A stretch of 64,000 nt of DNA from Candidatus Hydrogenedens sp. (GCA_016125095.1 WGMK01000013.1:62001-126000); one strand, 5' to 3'. Counted from the first letter of the stretch, positions 1 through 8,759 are shown. Numbers and translations are program-made. The notes: a model not told the origin generated them from the letters alone.

Positions 1-1429
1 ACGCGTAGAGTTTCGCGCGCGTCATCTCAGCGAATACCGCAATGGCTTGTCCGCGCACCGAGGACAAATCGCGGTTCCCCTTCCAATACACCGCCTGGTC
101 GATGTAGTTGCCGCAAATCTCCTCGCAGTCGTCGAGCGAGAATCCGTGCAGCGCCTCGCCATCCTCGCCGCGTAGCTCGACGCGCACCGTACCCATCGCG
201 CCCGTATCCACGTTGAGCCGCAGGGTATTGCCCGAGAAGACCATCGCGGGCGTTTGCAGCCAGCCGCCGCGGTAGTCCGCATCGGCGGAGACGAAGCCAT
301 CGAGCCGTTGGCGCAACACGCCGATGCCGCCCAGCGGTCCGCCGGTCTCCGCGTATTCGGCGCGTACGATGGCCGAATCGTGCGAGCGGCCGCTCGAGGT
401 GTAGTACTGGTAGAGGTAGTTGCCGCGCCGCACCAGACCTGGTCCCATCGTCGCATACCAGCGGTCCCATTCATCGGCTAGGCCGGTCGGAAAATAGGGC
501 TCGCGGCCGGGCCGCTCCCACGCGATGCCGTCGCGGCTAACCGCCAGCTGAATTTCCAACAGACCGAAGTCTTCCCACTGTTCAGGCGTTTGCGGCTGCA
601 CATAAGGATTCCGGTCCGGCCGGAAATGCCGGAACTGCGCGGTGAACATCAAAAACACATCGCTCGCCCATGGATAGGGCGTCGTCGCGTTGTAGTAGAT
701 ATCGGAATCTGGATGATCGAGTTCGTCGGCCGCAACCACGACCGTTGCGCTGGCAGGGGTGAGGAACGGGGTATCGCGCTCGCTGGGCGTGTACGGCCAC
801 GGCTGCAGCGGGTCGTCCAGTTCGATGCGCGCGATCCGGCGCTGGTTGGTCGAATCCAGTTCGAGCGCCCGCGTGAACACCACATACTTCCCTATGCGCT
901 CGTCCCAGTTTACAATGACCGGATTGTCGGTATAGTATGGAAGCACACGGCCGACCGGAGTGAAGTTTTCTCCATCTGCGGAATACCCCGCATACACGCC
1001 ATCGGACTCGGGGTCGGGGGGCTGGCTCAGTTTCAGCCAGAAGATCTTCCAGCGGCGCGACGGGTCGGCCTCATGCGGATCGGGGAAGACGGTCGTGAAC
1101 ACGCCGCCGCGCACTTGCCGCCCGGTGTTGGTGAATTGCAGGCCGTCCGCGCTCTCATAGATTGCAACGCTGTCGGCACCCACGTAGAGCCGTGCGGTCC
1201 CGTCGAAATCGAGCACCTGACTCACATGGCCCATCATCCGGTTGCCATCGGCATCCACCAGCGGACCAAGCTTTTGCGCGGCATTGGCGCGGAGTTCGAT
1301 GCCCTCGCTCGCCGCAATGAAGCGATGGTCGATGAAGAGCTGCTTCTGCGTCCCTACATCAATGGGGCCAGCGGCCGCGATTCCCGCCGTCGCGATCGCG
1401 GAGGCGAGCAGCAGACTCAGGCCGCGCAC
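1..1429 (-). CDS. exported glycosidase-like beta-propeller protein (3' end beyond window)
   Basis: The minus strand is open from a GTG at 1429 to the left edge (476 codons), so the gene is truncated by the window. The product begins with a hydrophobic leader (RGLSLLLASAIATAGIAAAG) followed by IDVGTQKQLFIDHRFI, an opening common in exported five-bladed propeller (GH32/GH43-like) proteins of planctomycete-type bacteria. Short repeated beta motifs with Asp/Trp-rich blades follow. Near the edge a jelly-roll-like segment ends in MTRAKLYA, resembling the usual C-terminal strand, so few residues are probably missing. No catalytic residues can be assigned. It starts 9 nt after the pyrophosphatase stop and is probably cotranscribed with it. 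The exact start (GTG) is inferred; sugar substrate unknown. Confidence 0.75.
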   Translation of the reverse strand, partial: MRGLSLLLASAIATAGIAAAGPIDVGTQKQLFIDHRFIAASEGIELRANAAQKLGPLVDADGNRMMGHVSQVLDFDGTARLYVGADSVAIYESADGLQFTNTGRQVRGGVFTTVFPDPHEADPSRRWKIFWLKLSQPPDPESDGVYAGYSADGENFTPVGRVLPYYTDNPVIVNWDERIGKYVVFTRALELDSTNQRRIARIELDDPLQPWPYTPSERDTPFLTPASATVVVAADELDHPDSDIYYNATTPYPWASDVFLMFTAQFRHFRPDRNPYVQPQTPEQWEDFGLLEIQLAVSRDGIAWERPGREPYFPTGLADEWDRWYATMGPGLVRRGNYLYQYYTSSGRSHDSAIVRAEYAETGGPLGGIGVLRQRLDGFVSADADYRGGWLQTPAMVFSGNTLRLNVDTGAMGTVRVELRGEDGEALHGFSLDDCEEICGNYIDQAVYWKGNRDLSSVRGQAIAVFAEMTRAKLYA

Positions 1430-1437
1430 GAAGCGGC

Positions 1438-2118
1438 TCAGGCGTACATGCGCTGGAGCACTTCGGCAATATCGCCGTAGTGCTCGTGGTAATCCTCCTG
1501 GCTCCGGCGCACCACTTCCTTCGCTTCCTCTGCACCGTAGACGTGCGTAATTTCGCACACGCGCCGCACCGCGTCGGGAGACTGCTTGTAGGTAAGGAAG
1601 TAGTGGCGCAGCCGCTCGACCACCATCCCCGGGCACTGGCTGATATCAGTCCAGTAGCCGTAAGAGGGGTCGTCGTCGAGAATGGCGACGATCTTGTCGT
1701 CCGCTTCGTTGCCGTCGATCATCCGCAGCCCGCCGATGGGCTTCACGCGCATGAAGATGTCGGTGTGGGCGATATGCTTCTCGGTCAGCACGCAGATATC
1801 CAGCGGGTCGGCGTCGCCCTGAATCGTGTTGCGTCCGGTCTTTTCGCGGCAGTACTCCGCCACGCGCTCGCCGCAATAGGTCTGCGGCACCAGGCCGTAC
1901 AGCTCCGGGCACACGCTGGAAAAGCGCTGCGGCCGGTCGATGTTGAGCAGCCCCGTCACCTTGTCCAGCTCGTACTTCACCGTGTCCGTCGGGAGGATCT
2001 CGATGTAGGCATTGATAATATCCGGCGACTTCGGTCCGATCGGAATACCATGCCAGGGGTGCGCGCGGAATGCCTTGGTCAGCATGCTGGCGTTGTCGGA
2101 TAGGTGCATCGGGGTCAT
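1438..2118 (-). CDS. ppa: inorganic pyrophosphatase (family I)
   Basis: Hydrolyses pyrophosphate to phosphate, pulling biosynthetic reactions forward in the cytoplasm. The 226-residue product shows the family I core: HPWHGIPIG, the K/E region YELDKVTG, the signature GDADPLDICVL with its metal-binding aspartates, and IDGNEADDKIVAI further on. The ATG at 2118 is preceded by AGAGGG on the minus strand; an in-frame ATG at 2154 would add 12 residues without a better ribosome site. The length is slightly above the 170-220 usual for the family, closest to plant/chlamydial-type enzymes. Followed immediately by the exported propeller gene. Confidence 0.95.
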   Translation of the reverse strand: MTPMHLSDNASMLTKAFRAHPWHGIPIGPKSPDIINAYIEILPTDTVKYELDKVTGLLNIDRPQRFSSVCPELYGLVPQTYCGERVAEYCREKTGRNTIQGDADPLDICVLTEKHIAHTDIFMRVKPIGGLRMIDGNEADDKIVAILDDDPSYGYWTDISQCPGMVVERLRHYFLTYKQSPDAVRRVCEITHVYGAEEAKEVVRRSQEDYHEHYGDIAEVLQRMYA

Positions 2119-2328
2119 GACTGCGTTCCCTCTAGTAGCGGGACGGGTAGGCACGGCGCAGCATGGCCGCGCCTCGGGTTCCTGCGGGTATTGTAGCGCG
2201 AATCACAGTGCCGATGCATTCCGCATCCCGCGCCGTCTTGGCAATCCGGCCGGGGCGGGCGGCATACTGCCTCTCGCGCTCGTGCCGCACGAGTGTCGGA
2301 GTACAACGGGAAGGAGCGCCGGCATTCC

Positions 2329-4224
2329 ATGGATTCAGCACCGCCCCCAGTGCAGCGCCCCGGCTGGCGCGGCATGTTCGGCATCCGCGAGAAACTCTCG
2401 CTCTGCCTGGCGAGCCTGCTGATCATCGTCGTCGTGCTGGGCATCCAGAACGTGCTCCAGCTGCGCGCGCTCGGCCGCAGTATCGACGCCATTATGCAGG
2501 AAAACCTCGAGCGGCTGGTGGCGGTGGATTCCCTGAAGAACGGCCTCGAGCGCATCGACAGCGGCATCCTCGCTTGGCTGCTTGGCTACGAGCAGGAGGG
2601 CATCGAGGCGGTGGAGAAGGGACGCCGGGTTTTCCACGAGGGCTTCGCCGTCTGCGAACAGCTGGCCGCGGGTCCGGCCGGAAGCCAGCGTGTCGAGGAA
2701 ATCGGCGCGGTGTTCAAGGAATACGACGCGTTAATCGGCCGCGCCATCATCGCGCCGCCGCGGCCCGGCCGAGAGGACGAGCTTTATCTCGAAAAGCTGA
2801 AGCCGCTGTTCACCCAGATGCACACGCTGGCCGACAGCCTGCAGCAGCTGAACCAGTCCAGCATGGTGGCCCGGCACGACGCCGCGGAGCAGCGGGCCCG
2901 CGCGGCGCGCATACAGACCCTGAGCGCGCTAATCATCGCGCTGGTGCTCGCCATGGCGGCCATCTACTTCTCCGGCCGCTGGCTGCTGCTGCCGATTCTC
3001 TACCTGACCGAGGCGGCGGAGGCCGTGCGCGCCGGCCGCCTCGACGTGCAGGTGCCGGTCACTTCCGACGACGAACTCGGACGCCTGGCACGCACGTTCA
3101 ACGACATGACCCAGCGCTTGAACCGTTTCGACAAGACCCAGAAAGCGCGGCTGCTGAAAAATCAGGCGGCAACCGAAAAGATTCTCGACAACCTGACCGA
3201 CGCTATCGCCCTCGCGGGTATTGATGGCGAGGTGGAAATGGCCAGCCGCGTGGCGGCCGAGGTGTTTGGACTGCGCCCGAAGGCGACGCTCGCCGAGGCC
3301 GCCTATCCATGGATCAGCGAGTTGGCCGATCGCGCAGAGGTCAGCGAAGAACCCGTCATCGGCGAGGGGGACACCGAGGTTGTGCAGGCCTTCGTGGATG
3401 GGGAAGAACATTTCTACTTTCCCTCGGCCGCCGCCATTCTCGATGCGGACGACTGCGTCACGGGTGTGCTCTTGTTTTTCCGCGATATCACCGCGCTGCG
3501 CATGCAGCAGGAATTGCGGCAGGACGCCATCGCGACGGTCTCCCACCAGCTCAAGACGCCGCTTACCTCCATCCTCATGGCCCTGCAGATGCTCGCGGGC
3601 GGGCGTTTCGGCGACCTGACCGACAAGCAGCGCGAACTGCTGGCCACGGCCAGCGAGGAAAGCGACCGGCTGCTGCACATGGTGCTCAGCCTGCTCGACA
3701 TGAGCCGCCTCAAGTCGGGGCGGGTGATGCTCGAGTGCGACGCCATGCCCGTTTCCGGGATGATGCAGTCCTTCGCCGATGGCCTGCATCATGATGCCGA
3801 GGCTTACGGCGTCTCGATCGACAACGCCTGTCCAGCCGACCTGCCGCCCGTGTGGGTCGATGCCGCGCGCATCGAGCATGTGTTCCGCAACCTCATCGCC
3901 AACGCCATCCGTCACTCGCCGGAGAATGGCACGGTACACCTCGGCGCCGAGGCCGAGGTCCAATGGGTCCGGGTGGAGGTATCCGACGAAGGGCCCGGTG
4001 TGCCGGAGGCCGAGAAGGACCAGATCTTCGAACAGTTCTACCGCGGAAATGGTTCCGATACCACCAGCGGCGCGGGACTCGGGTTGTATATTGCCAAGCA
4101 GATTGCCGAGGCCCATGGCGGCCGCATCGCCGTTTCCGATGCACCGGGCGGGGGGGCACGGTTTTCGGTGTGGCTGCCCCGCGCCGACGCCGCGGGCGAT
4201 TTGGGCCTGCGCGAAGACACTTGA
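2329..4224 (+). CDS. HAMP-domain sensor histidine kinase, KinB-like
   Basis: Membrane sensor kinase of the KinB type. From the ATG at 2329: TM1 at about residues 23-42, a periplasmic four-helix sensor region to about 190, TM2 at about 194-215, HAMP to about 270, a PAS-like segment, then HisKA with phospho-acceptor H406 (TVSHQLKTPL), N box NLIANAIRHS near 522 and G box GAGLGLYIAKQIAEAHGG near 583. The ATG follows AAGGAG at 12 nt; an upstream in-frame GTG at 2293 without a ribosome site would add 12 residues. The partner regulator starts 19 nt downstream. Like KinB-AlgB of Pseudomonas, the pair combines a HAMP kinase with a sigma-54 activator. Signal sensed is unknown. Confidence 0.92.
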   Translation: MDSAPPPVQRPGWRGMFGIREKLSLCLASLLIIVVVLGIQNVLQLRALGRSIDAIMQENLERLVAVDSLKNGLERIDSGILAWLLGYEQEGIEAVEKGRRVFHEGFAVCEQLAAGPAGSQRVEEIGAVFKEYDALIGRAIIAPPRPGREDELYLEKLKPLFTQMHTLADSLQQLNQSSMVARHDAAEQRARAARIQTLSALIIALVLAMAAIYFSGRWLLLPILYLTEAAEAVRAGRLDVQVPVTSDDELGRLARTFNDMTQRLNRFDKTQKARLLKNQAATEKILDNLTDAIALAGIDGEVEMASRVAAEVFGLRPKATLAEAAYPWISELADRAEVSEEPVIGEGDTEVVQAFVDGEEHFYFPSAAAILDADDCVTGVLLFFRDITALRMQQELRQDAIATVSHQLKTPLTSILMALQMLAGGRFGDLTDKQRELLATASEESDRLLHMVLSLLDMSRLKSGRVMLECDAMPVSGMMQSFADGLHHDAEAYGVSIDNACPADLPPVWVDAARIEHVFRNLIANAIRHSPENGTVHLGAEAEVQWVRVEVSDEGPGVPEAEKDQIFEQFYRGNGSDTTSGAGLGLYIAKQIAEAHGGRIAVSDAPGGGARFSVWLPRADAAGDLGLREDT

Positions 4225-4243
4225 GATTTCACGAGGAATACCC

Positions 4244-5599
4244 ATGAGCGATAACACGACGTCTCCCCAGCGGATTCTCATCATCGACGACGAACTGAAC
4301 ATCCGCAAGACACTGTCCATGTGCCTCGAGGCCGAGGGGCACGACGTAATTGCCGTGGGCAACCCGAAAGACGCACTCGCCGAGAACGGACGCCGCGCCT
4401 TCGATATCGCCTACCTCGACCTGCGGCTCGGTACGGCCGATGGACTCGAGCTCCTCCAGCCGTTGCTTGCCGAGGCGCCGTGGCTGAAAATCATCGTCAT
4501 CACCGCGCACGCCAGCATCGAGACGGCCGTCGAAGCCATGCGGCGCGGCGCGACGGACTACCTGCCCAAGCCCTTCACGCCGGCCCAGGTGACGCTCGCG
4601 GCCGACCGGGCTGCTTCGCTGCGCGCGCTGGAATCGCGCATCGAGTCGCTCCGGCAGGACGCCGAACACGACCACCCGGCCGCCGCGCTCGAGAGCGCCA
4701 GCCCTGCCATGCAGCGCGTGCTGACGCAGGCCGAGATGGCCGCGAAGTCCGACGCGGTGGTGCTGCTCCGCGGCGAGCACGGCACGGGCAAGACACTGCT
4801 GGCCAAGGCCATACACGAGTGGAGCCCGCGCGCGGCGAAGCCGTTGACCGTCGTGTCGTGCCCGTCACTCTCGGGGCCGCTGCTCGAAAGCGAACTCTTC
4901 GGGCACGTGCATGGCGCGTTCACCGGCGCGGTGAAGGACAACCCCGGCCGTGTTGCGCAATCGGAGGGCGGCACGCTCTTCCTTGACGAAATCGGCGACA
5001 TGCCCCCCGAACTGCAATCGAAGATGCTGCGCTTCCTGCAGGACAAGGAATACGAGCGCGTGGGGGATACCGTCACCCGCAAGGCCGATGTGCGCGTGCT
5101 CGCCGCTACCAATGTGGATCTCGAAGCCGCCGTGAAGGAGGGGCGTTTCCGCGAGGATCTGCTCTACCGCCTCAACGTGGTCGAACTGGTGCTGCCGCCG
5201 CTGCGCGAGCGCGCCGAGGACATTGCCCGCATGGCGGAATCCATGCTCGCCTTCTTCGCCCGCCGCGATGCCCGCCCGCATACGGGCTTCACCCCCGAAG
5301 CGCTTGAGGCGCTGACCACGCACGACTGGCCGGGCAACGTTCGCGAACTGCGCAATATCATCGAGCGCGCCTCGATCTTTTGCAGCGGCAGCTACCTGGG
5401 GCTCGAACACTTGCCGGAGACCCTGTCGGGGCCGCGCGCCACCGGACCCGAGCTCGGCGATCCCGTGTCGCTCGAGGTCATCGAGGAACATCACATCCGC
5501 CGCATCCTTGCGTCCTCCCCGTCGCTGCAAGAGGCCGCCGATATCCTCGGCATCGACCAGGCCACCCTCTGGCGCCGCCGCAAAAAGCTCGACTTGTAG
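4244..5599 (+). CDS. sigma-54-dependent response regulator, AlgB/NtrC family
   Basis: Response regulator that activates RNA polymerase-sigma54. The 451-residue product has a receiver domain (acidic pair DDE near 15-17, phospho-acceptor D59 in YLDLRLG, K109), an AAA+ domain with Walker A GEHGTGKT (177-184), the sigma-54 contact loop GAFTGA (224-229) and Walker B GGTLFLDEIGD (242-252), and a C-terminal Fis-type helix-turn-helix ending in DQATLWRRRKKLDL, very like the end of AlgB. The start ATG follows GAGG at a good distance. It is 19 nt after the kinase gene. A strong sigma-54 promoter lies about 520 bp downstream (6123-6139), so the adjacent stress cassette is a natural target; that link is inference. 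Confidence 0.95.
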   Translation: MSDNTTSPQRILIIDDELNIRKTLSMCLEAEGHDVIAVGNPKDALAENGRRAFDIAYLDLRLGTADGLELLQPLLAEAPWLKIIVITAHASIETAVEAMRRGATDYLPKPFTPAQVTLAADRAASLRALESRIESLRQDAEHDHPAAALESASPAMQRVLTQAEMAAKSDAVVLLRGEHGTGKTLLAKAIHEWSPRAAKPLTVVSCPSLSGPLLESELFGHVHGAFTGAVKDNPGRVAQSEGGTLFLDEIGDMPPELQSKMLRFLQDKEYERVGDTVTRKADVRVLAATNVDLEAAVKEGRFREDLLYRLNVVELVLPPLRERAEDIARMAESMLAFFARRDARPHTGFTPEALEALTTHDWPGNVRELRNIIERASIFCSGSYLGLEHLPETLSGPRATGPELGDPVSLEVIEEHHIRRILASSPSLQEAADILGIDQATLWRRRKKLDL

Positions 5600-5732
5600 A
5601 TATTGGGACGCCCCGGTATTTGACACCACGCCCTACAATGCACGGGCGCAATCGTCTTGAGACAATCAAAATGGATCCTCCCCGGCGGCAGGACTCGTAC
5701 GCCCGAACCAGATCGTGGGGTCCATTCTCTTC

Positions 5733-5923
5733 AGGGCCAAAGGCCCGCCCGATACCAGCCCAGGCCAACGGCCTGGGTATTCCGGTTCGCATCATCCCAA
5801 GAGGGCTGAAGGCCCGATTCATAAATTGGATCGCGCCTTCAGCGCTCAGAAGATTATGGACATCGATACTCAGGCTGTTGGCCTGGGATGGTATGGCACC
5901 GCGCCGTTGGCGCTCGAGGGCCG
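5733..5923. repeat. dispersed palindromic repeat, head-to-head pair
   Basis: The 600-bp spacer 5600-6199 holds no convincing gene. Within it short imperfect palindromes follow each other: GGGCCAAAGGCCC, CCCAGGCCAACGGCCTGGG and AGGGCTGAAGGCCC, then GCCTTCAGCGCTCAG, CAGGCTGTTGGCCTGGG and CGCCGTTGGCGCTCGAGGG in the opposite orientation. The second half is a diverged inverted copy of the first, centred near 5832. Sequences with these words are scattered in intergenic regions of many PVC-type genomes and yield spurious short proteins; that comparison is from memory. Open frames across it are artefacts. Confidence 0.7.
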
Positions 5924-6043
5924 ATCGGCTTGCAGCGATTGCCCGATTGTCTAGCGTTCGCTGACGATCCGCCTCATCCCGTGCTTGCTCCGGATACTGG
6001 CTGAACCCCTGTCCCATCCCCACGCCGCCACCCGCCTTGCAGA

Positions 6044-6074
6044 ATGCAATGCATGGCCGGCGTTCTTCTTGCAT
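6044..6074 (+). promoter_or_regulatory. possible activator site upstream of sigma-54 promoter
   Basis: An inverted repeat ATGCAA-N19-TTGCAT lies about 50-80 bp upstream of the -24 element at 6123. Sigma-54 activators usually bind dyads in this zone. The six-base arms are short and could be chance; the activator is unknown, the nearest candidate being the AlgB-like regulator. Confidence 0.25.
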
Positions 6075-6122
6075 TTCACAATCCGTGCGCACGTAAAGAT
6101 ACTGATTTTAAAGGACTTACAG

Positions 6123-6139
6123 TTGGCATGGCCTTTGCG
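6123..6139 (+). promoter_or_regulatory. sigma-54 (-24/-12) promoter
   Basis: TTGGCATGGCCTTTGCG matches the sigma-54 consensus TTGGCACG-N4-TTGC at nearly every position, with the invariant GG (6125-6126) and GC (6137-6138) exactly 10 nt apart. The predicted start near 6151 would leave a leader of about 50 nt before the DUF1328 gene at 6200. It should drive the DUF1328-lipoprotein-CsbD run up to the terminator at 7266. The nearest sigma-54 activator gene is at 4244-5599. Confidence 0.85.
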
Positions 6140-6199
6140 TTTCTCTGGTCGTACGTGATGAACAACACGAAACGGTAAACCCGAGAAAGGAAACACATC

Positions 6200-6373
6200 A
6201 TGCTTTACTGGGCAGGCGTATTTTTCGTGATTGCGTTGATTGCCGCGGCCTTCGGCTTCGGCGGTATCGCAGCGGCCGCGACCGGTATCGCGAAGATTCT
6301 GTTCTTCGTATTCCTGGTCCTCTTCGTCCTGTTTCTTATTGGTGGCGTGGCCCCGCGCCGTCCCCCGATATAG
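6200..6373 (+). CDS. DUF1328 (YtjA-like) small membrane protein
   Basis: A 57-residue protein with two hydrophobic helices separated by a glycine/alanine-rich turn ([19 protein letters not shown]) and a short basic-proline tail. This is the DUF1328/YtjA arrangement, a small inner-membrane protein family often found beside CsbD and other stress genes. AAAGGAAAC precedes the ATG. First gene after the sigma-54 promoter; the lipoprotein gene follows after 118 nt. Function unknown, membrane stress role inferred from neighbours. Confidence 0.88.
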   Translation: MLYWAGVFFVIALIAAAFGFGGIAAAATGIAKILFFVFLVLFVLFLIGGVAPRRPPI

Positions 6374-6491
6374 CCACGGACTGACCTGAACCAACGGCCG
6401 CCGCGCCGGGCTTCCGGCACCCCAGCGGAAGGAGCGGGAGCCCGGCGCGGCGAAGTGAATCTCTGACAACAACCCCAAGGAGAACCTGAAG

Positions 6492-7001
6492 ATGTTTACC
6501 AACCGAACGATGTCGATTGCGGCCGCCAGCACCCTGGCGATGCTCATGAGCGCCTGCGGCAACAACGCCCAGCCGGCCCCGGCCGCCAAGGAACCCGCGC
6601 CGGTCACGCAGTCCGACACGCAGGAGATGAAGGACGAGGCGAAGGAAGTGGTGGAGGACGTGAAGGACGAAGTAGGCGATGCGGCCGACAAGGTCTCGGA
6701 CGCCGTGAAGTATGGCACCGATTCGCCGCAGTACAAGTTCAACCAGCGCATGGAAGCGCTGGACGAGAAAATGGAAGCCTTTGCCGAGCGCATGGATGAA
6801 CTCGGCGACGATGTGTCCGACGAGATGAAGGACATGTACGGCGAGCTGAAGAATCAGCGCGGCGCCTTGGCCGAGCAGTGGGACAAGCTGAAGGACGCCA
6901 GCGCCGACGCCTGGGAAAGCGCCAAGGAAAACCTGCAGGCGGCCGCCGACAACTTCAGCGAGCAGGTGGAGGAGTTCTCCAAGCAGTTCGAGCAGAACTA
7001 G
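6492..7001 (+). CDS. coiled-coil lipoprotein
   Basis: A 169-residue predicted lipoprotein: signal peptide with lipobox LMSAC (Cys22), a proline/alanine linker, then a long, highly charged amphipathic helix region (about residues 40-169) rich in Glu, Lys and Asp with recurring AEQWDKLKDA-like heptads and no membrane segment. It resembles apolipoprotein-like or YtxH/CsbD-associated stress helices in character but I recognise no family. AAGGAG lies 9 nt upstream of the ATG. Sits between DUF1328 and CsbD genes, so probably part of the same sigma-54-controlled envelope stress operon. Confidence 0.85.
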   Translation: MFTNRTMSIAAASTLAMLMSACGNNAQPAPAAKEPAPVTQSDTQEMKDEAKEVVEDVKDEVGDAADKVSDAVKYGTDSPQYKFNQRMEALDEKMEAFAERMDELGDDVSDEMKDMYGELKNQRGALAEQWDKLKDASADAWESAKENLQAAADNFSEQVEEFSKQFEQN

Positions 7002-7049
7002 GCCGGACCGCAGCGGAGCTATCGAAGCAGACCATCGAAAGGAGTAACC

Positions 7050-7247
7050 ATGAACGCGAAGCAGTATGAAGGCAATTGGCAGCAGTTGAAGGGCCGCGTG
7101 CGCGAGGCCTGGGGCGTCCTCACCGATAGCGATATCGATCAGGCGCAGGGCCAGTACGATCGCCTGCTGGGCGTCATCAAGGAACGCACCGGCGAGGCCG
7201 AGGAGAAAATCGAGCAGAAGCTCAGCGCGCTCTTCGACGACAAGTAG
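7050..7247 (+). CDS. CsbD family stress protein
   Basis: A 65-residue soluble protein beginning MNAKQYEGNWQQLKGRVREA and continuing WGVLTDSDIDQAQGQYDRL, the CsbD signature. In Bacillus CsbD is a general-stress (sigma-B) protein; in other bacteria homologues rise under osmotic and envelope stress. AAAGGAG precedes the ATG at 8 nt. Last gene of the cassette; an intrinsic terminator follows 19 nt after the stop. Molecular activity unknown. Confidence 0.93.
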   Translation: MNAKQYEGNWQQLKGRVREAWGVLTDSDIDQAQGQYDRLLGVIKERTGEAEEKIEQKLSALFDDK

Positions 7248-7265
7248 GCCGCAGCCGATACAGCA

Positions 7266-7306
7266 CCCGCCGCCGTCCGGATGATTCCGGGCGGCGGCGT
7301 TTTTTT
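7266..7306 (+). terminator. intrinsic terminator after csbD-like gene
   Basis: CCCGCCGCCGTCCGG and CCGGGCGGCGGCG form a GC-rich hairpin with a short loop, followed directly by a run of seven T on the plus strand. Confidence 0.9.
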
Positions 7307-7667
7307 AATTGGTTCGCCGGGGAGTCATTTCGATAGCTCTCGAGTCAGGGATTGACCAATTCGATAGCCCGCGTTGCGCCGCAGCAGCCTTGGCGTTGGG
7401 CTGTTGCGCGAGCGCCGCGCCCGGCTGAAAGACCTGTTGTTTTGCAATTATGTCAAGCATTTGGCCCTGCTGAGTTGTCAATTCCGCAACATGCTTTGTA
7501 CATTCGGACAACGAACCCTCGGTCTGGCCAAGCTTGTACTTCAGTTCATCGGTTGCGCTCGTATCGGGTGCAAGAAACCACCCGAAGGTCGCCGTACAAA
7601 GCGCACCGGTAACCGTTCCTACGAGTGTCAGTACGATCTTCTCCCCAATCTTCTCAGTAAACGCCAT
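7305..7667 (-). CDS. hypothetical protein with one membrane helix and coiled coil
   Basis: A 120-residue protein with a basic N-terminus, one membrane helix (about residues 11-32, IVLTLVGTVTGALCTATFGW), then a likely coiled coil with a threonine/glutamine-rich stretch and a basic C-terminus. Nothing recognisable. Its stop overlaps the T-run of the terminator of the convergent stress operon. Single gene; no clear promoter seen. Could be a small anchored accessory protein. Confidence 0.6.
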   Translation of the reverse strand: MAFTEKIGEKIVLTLVGTVTGALCTATFGWFLAPDTSATDELKYKLGQTEGSLSECTKHVAELTTQQGQMLDIIAKQQVFQPGAALAQQPNAKAAAAQRGLSNWSIPDSRAIEMTPRRTN

Positions 7668-7715
7668 GAACGTGCTCTCATTTCCTGAAGAGCGCTACGA
7701 TAGCATAGTCGGCCG

Positions 7716-8759
7716 CTATTCGCCCGCGCCGAAGAGTGCGCCGAAGGGATTGGCGCTTTCGCCCTCGCTGGCGAAGGTGAAGGAGCCCGCTCCAAAAGCA
7801 AATTGGCCGCGCTGCTGCTCGATAAACCGCTCGGCCTCGGCGTATTCCTCGGCGGACAGCGAACCGGCGAGGCGCTCGAGGGCGCGGTCGTAGGCGTCGG
7901 GGCCTTCCGGGCGTTCTTCCTCCGAAAGAAAACGATCCGGACCTTCGGCGTGTTCTTCCTCGGCGACCACCCCGGCGATCAGCGCGCGTGATTCCGGGCT
8001 GAGGTCGTACCCCCGGAGCGATCCCCGGTACATGTTCGACATCATCCGGATGGGGAGTTCGGCCTCGTAGGCCTGCTTGCGTTCCAGCTGGCTGGGTGAC
8101 AGGAACTTGGCCAGCTCCGTCCGGATGTTTTCTTCGGCCGTCGCTTGGTCCTTCTGCATGGCCTCGAAATCGAAATCGCCGCTGAACATTCCCATGGCCG
8201 ATTCCATGCTCTTGGCCTGCTGCTCGAGGTGCACCTCGATGAACCGCCGCCGCTGTTCGTCCGTCAGGCCCAGTTCATCGAACAGGTCCTTGTATTGGGA
8301 CTCGAACACGGTGCCCATCATCGACCCCATGAATTCCTTGCCGGCCTCGCTCTGCATGAGCTTCATGGCGCTTTCCATGAAATCTTCCGGACTTTGCCCC
8401 GGCTCGTACCGGAACTTCGCGTCCGGTGATCCCGGTTCGCCCGGAGTTCCGGCGTCGAAGTTATTCATCAGGGCGCCGAAGAGGCTGGCCGCGTTCAGGC
8501 CTTCGCCGGATGCGGGGGCGGCAGCTTCGGTGTCGTCATCGGCCGTAGCTTGCGGCGCGCTTTCCAGCGTCTCGATGCGGCGTTCCAGCGCGTTGTTCTG
8601 GCGCTTCAGCGCGGCGGCCTCGCGGCTGACGGTTTCAACCGCCTCGCGCGCGATCGTCAGCTCGGTCTCGAGCGAGTCGCGCTCCATGTAGAGAATCGCC
8701 ACGCCCGCCGCAGCGCCTACCGCAAAAAGCCACCCCGCCAATAGCGCAATCCGTTGCAT
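7716..8759 (-). CDS. membrane-anchored coiled-coil protein of unknown function
   Basis: 347 residues from an ATG with a strong GGAGGGTGG ribosome site. A membrane helix at about residues 4-24 is followed by a coiled coil (about 28-66) and an acidic linker, then a helical domain in which DLFDELGLTDEQRRRFIEVH recalls Spy/CpxP-like LTxxQ periplasmic chaperone motifs. A second helical region and an acidic C-terminus follow. The periplasmic location is inferred. It lies 66 nt downstream of the PspF-like activator gene on the same strand, so may be its partner or target. No assigned family. Confidence 0.75.
   Translation of the reverse strand: MQRIALLAGWLFAVGAAAGVAILYMERDSLETELTIAREAVETVSREAAALKRQNNALERRIETLESAPQATADDDTEAAAPASGEGLNAASLFGALMNNFDAGTPGEPGSPDAKFRYEPGQSPEDFMESAMKLMQSEAGKEFMGSMMGTVFESQYKDLFDELGLTDEQRRRFIEVHLEQQAKSMESAMGMFSGDFDFEAMQKDQATAEENIRTELAKFLSPSQLERKQAYEAELPIRMMSNMYRGSLRGYDLSPESRALIAGVVAEEEHAEGPDRFLSEEERPEGPDAYDRALERLAGSLSAEEYAEAERFIEQQRGQFAFGAGSFTFASEGESANPFGALFGAGE

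Noticed and set aside
2929..4362. Open frame of 477 codons antisense to the KinB-like kinase
   Set aside because: It overlaps a well-supported kinase entirely and has no family resemblance.
5478..6092. Open frame of 204 codons on the minus strand and smaller plus-strand frames across the repeat
   Set aside because: They read through palindromic repeat units, contain no recognisable domain and overlap the regulator's coding end. Such translations of repeats are well-known artefacts.
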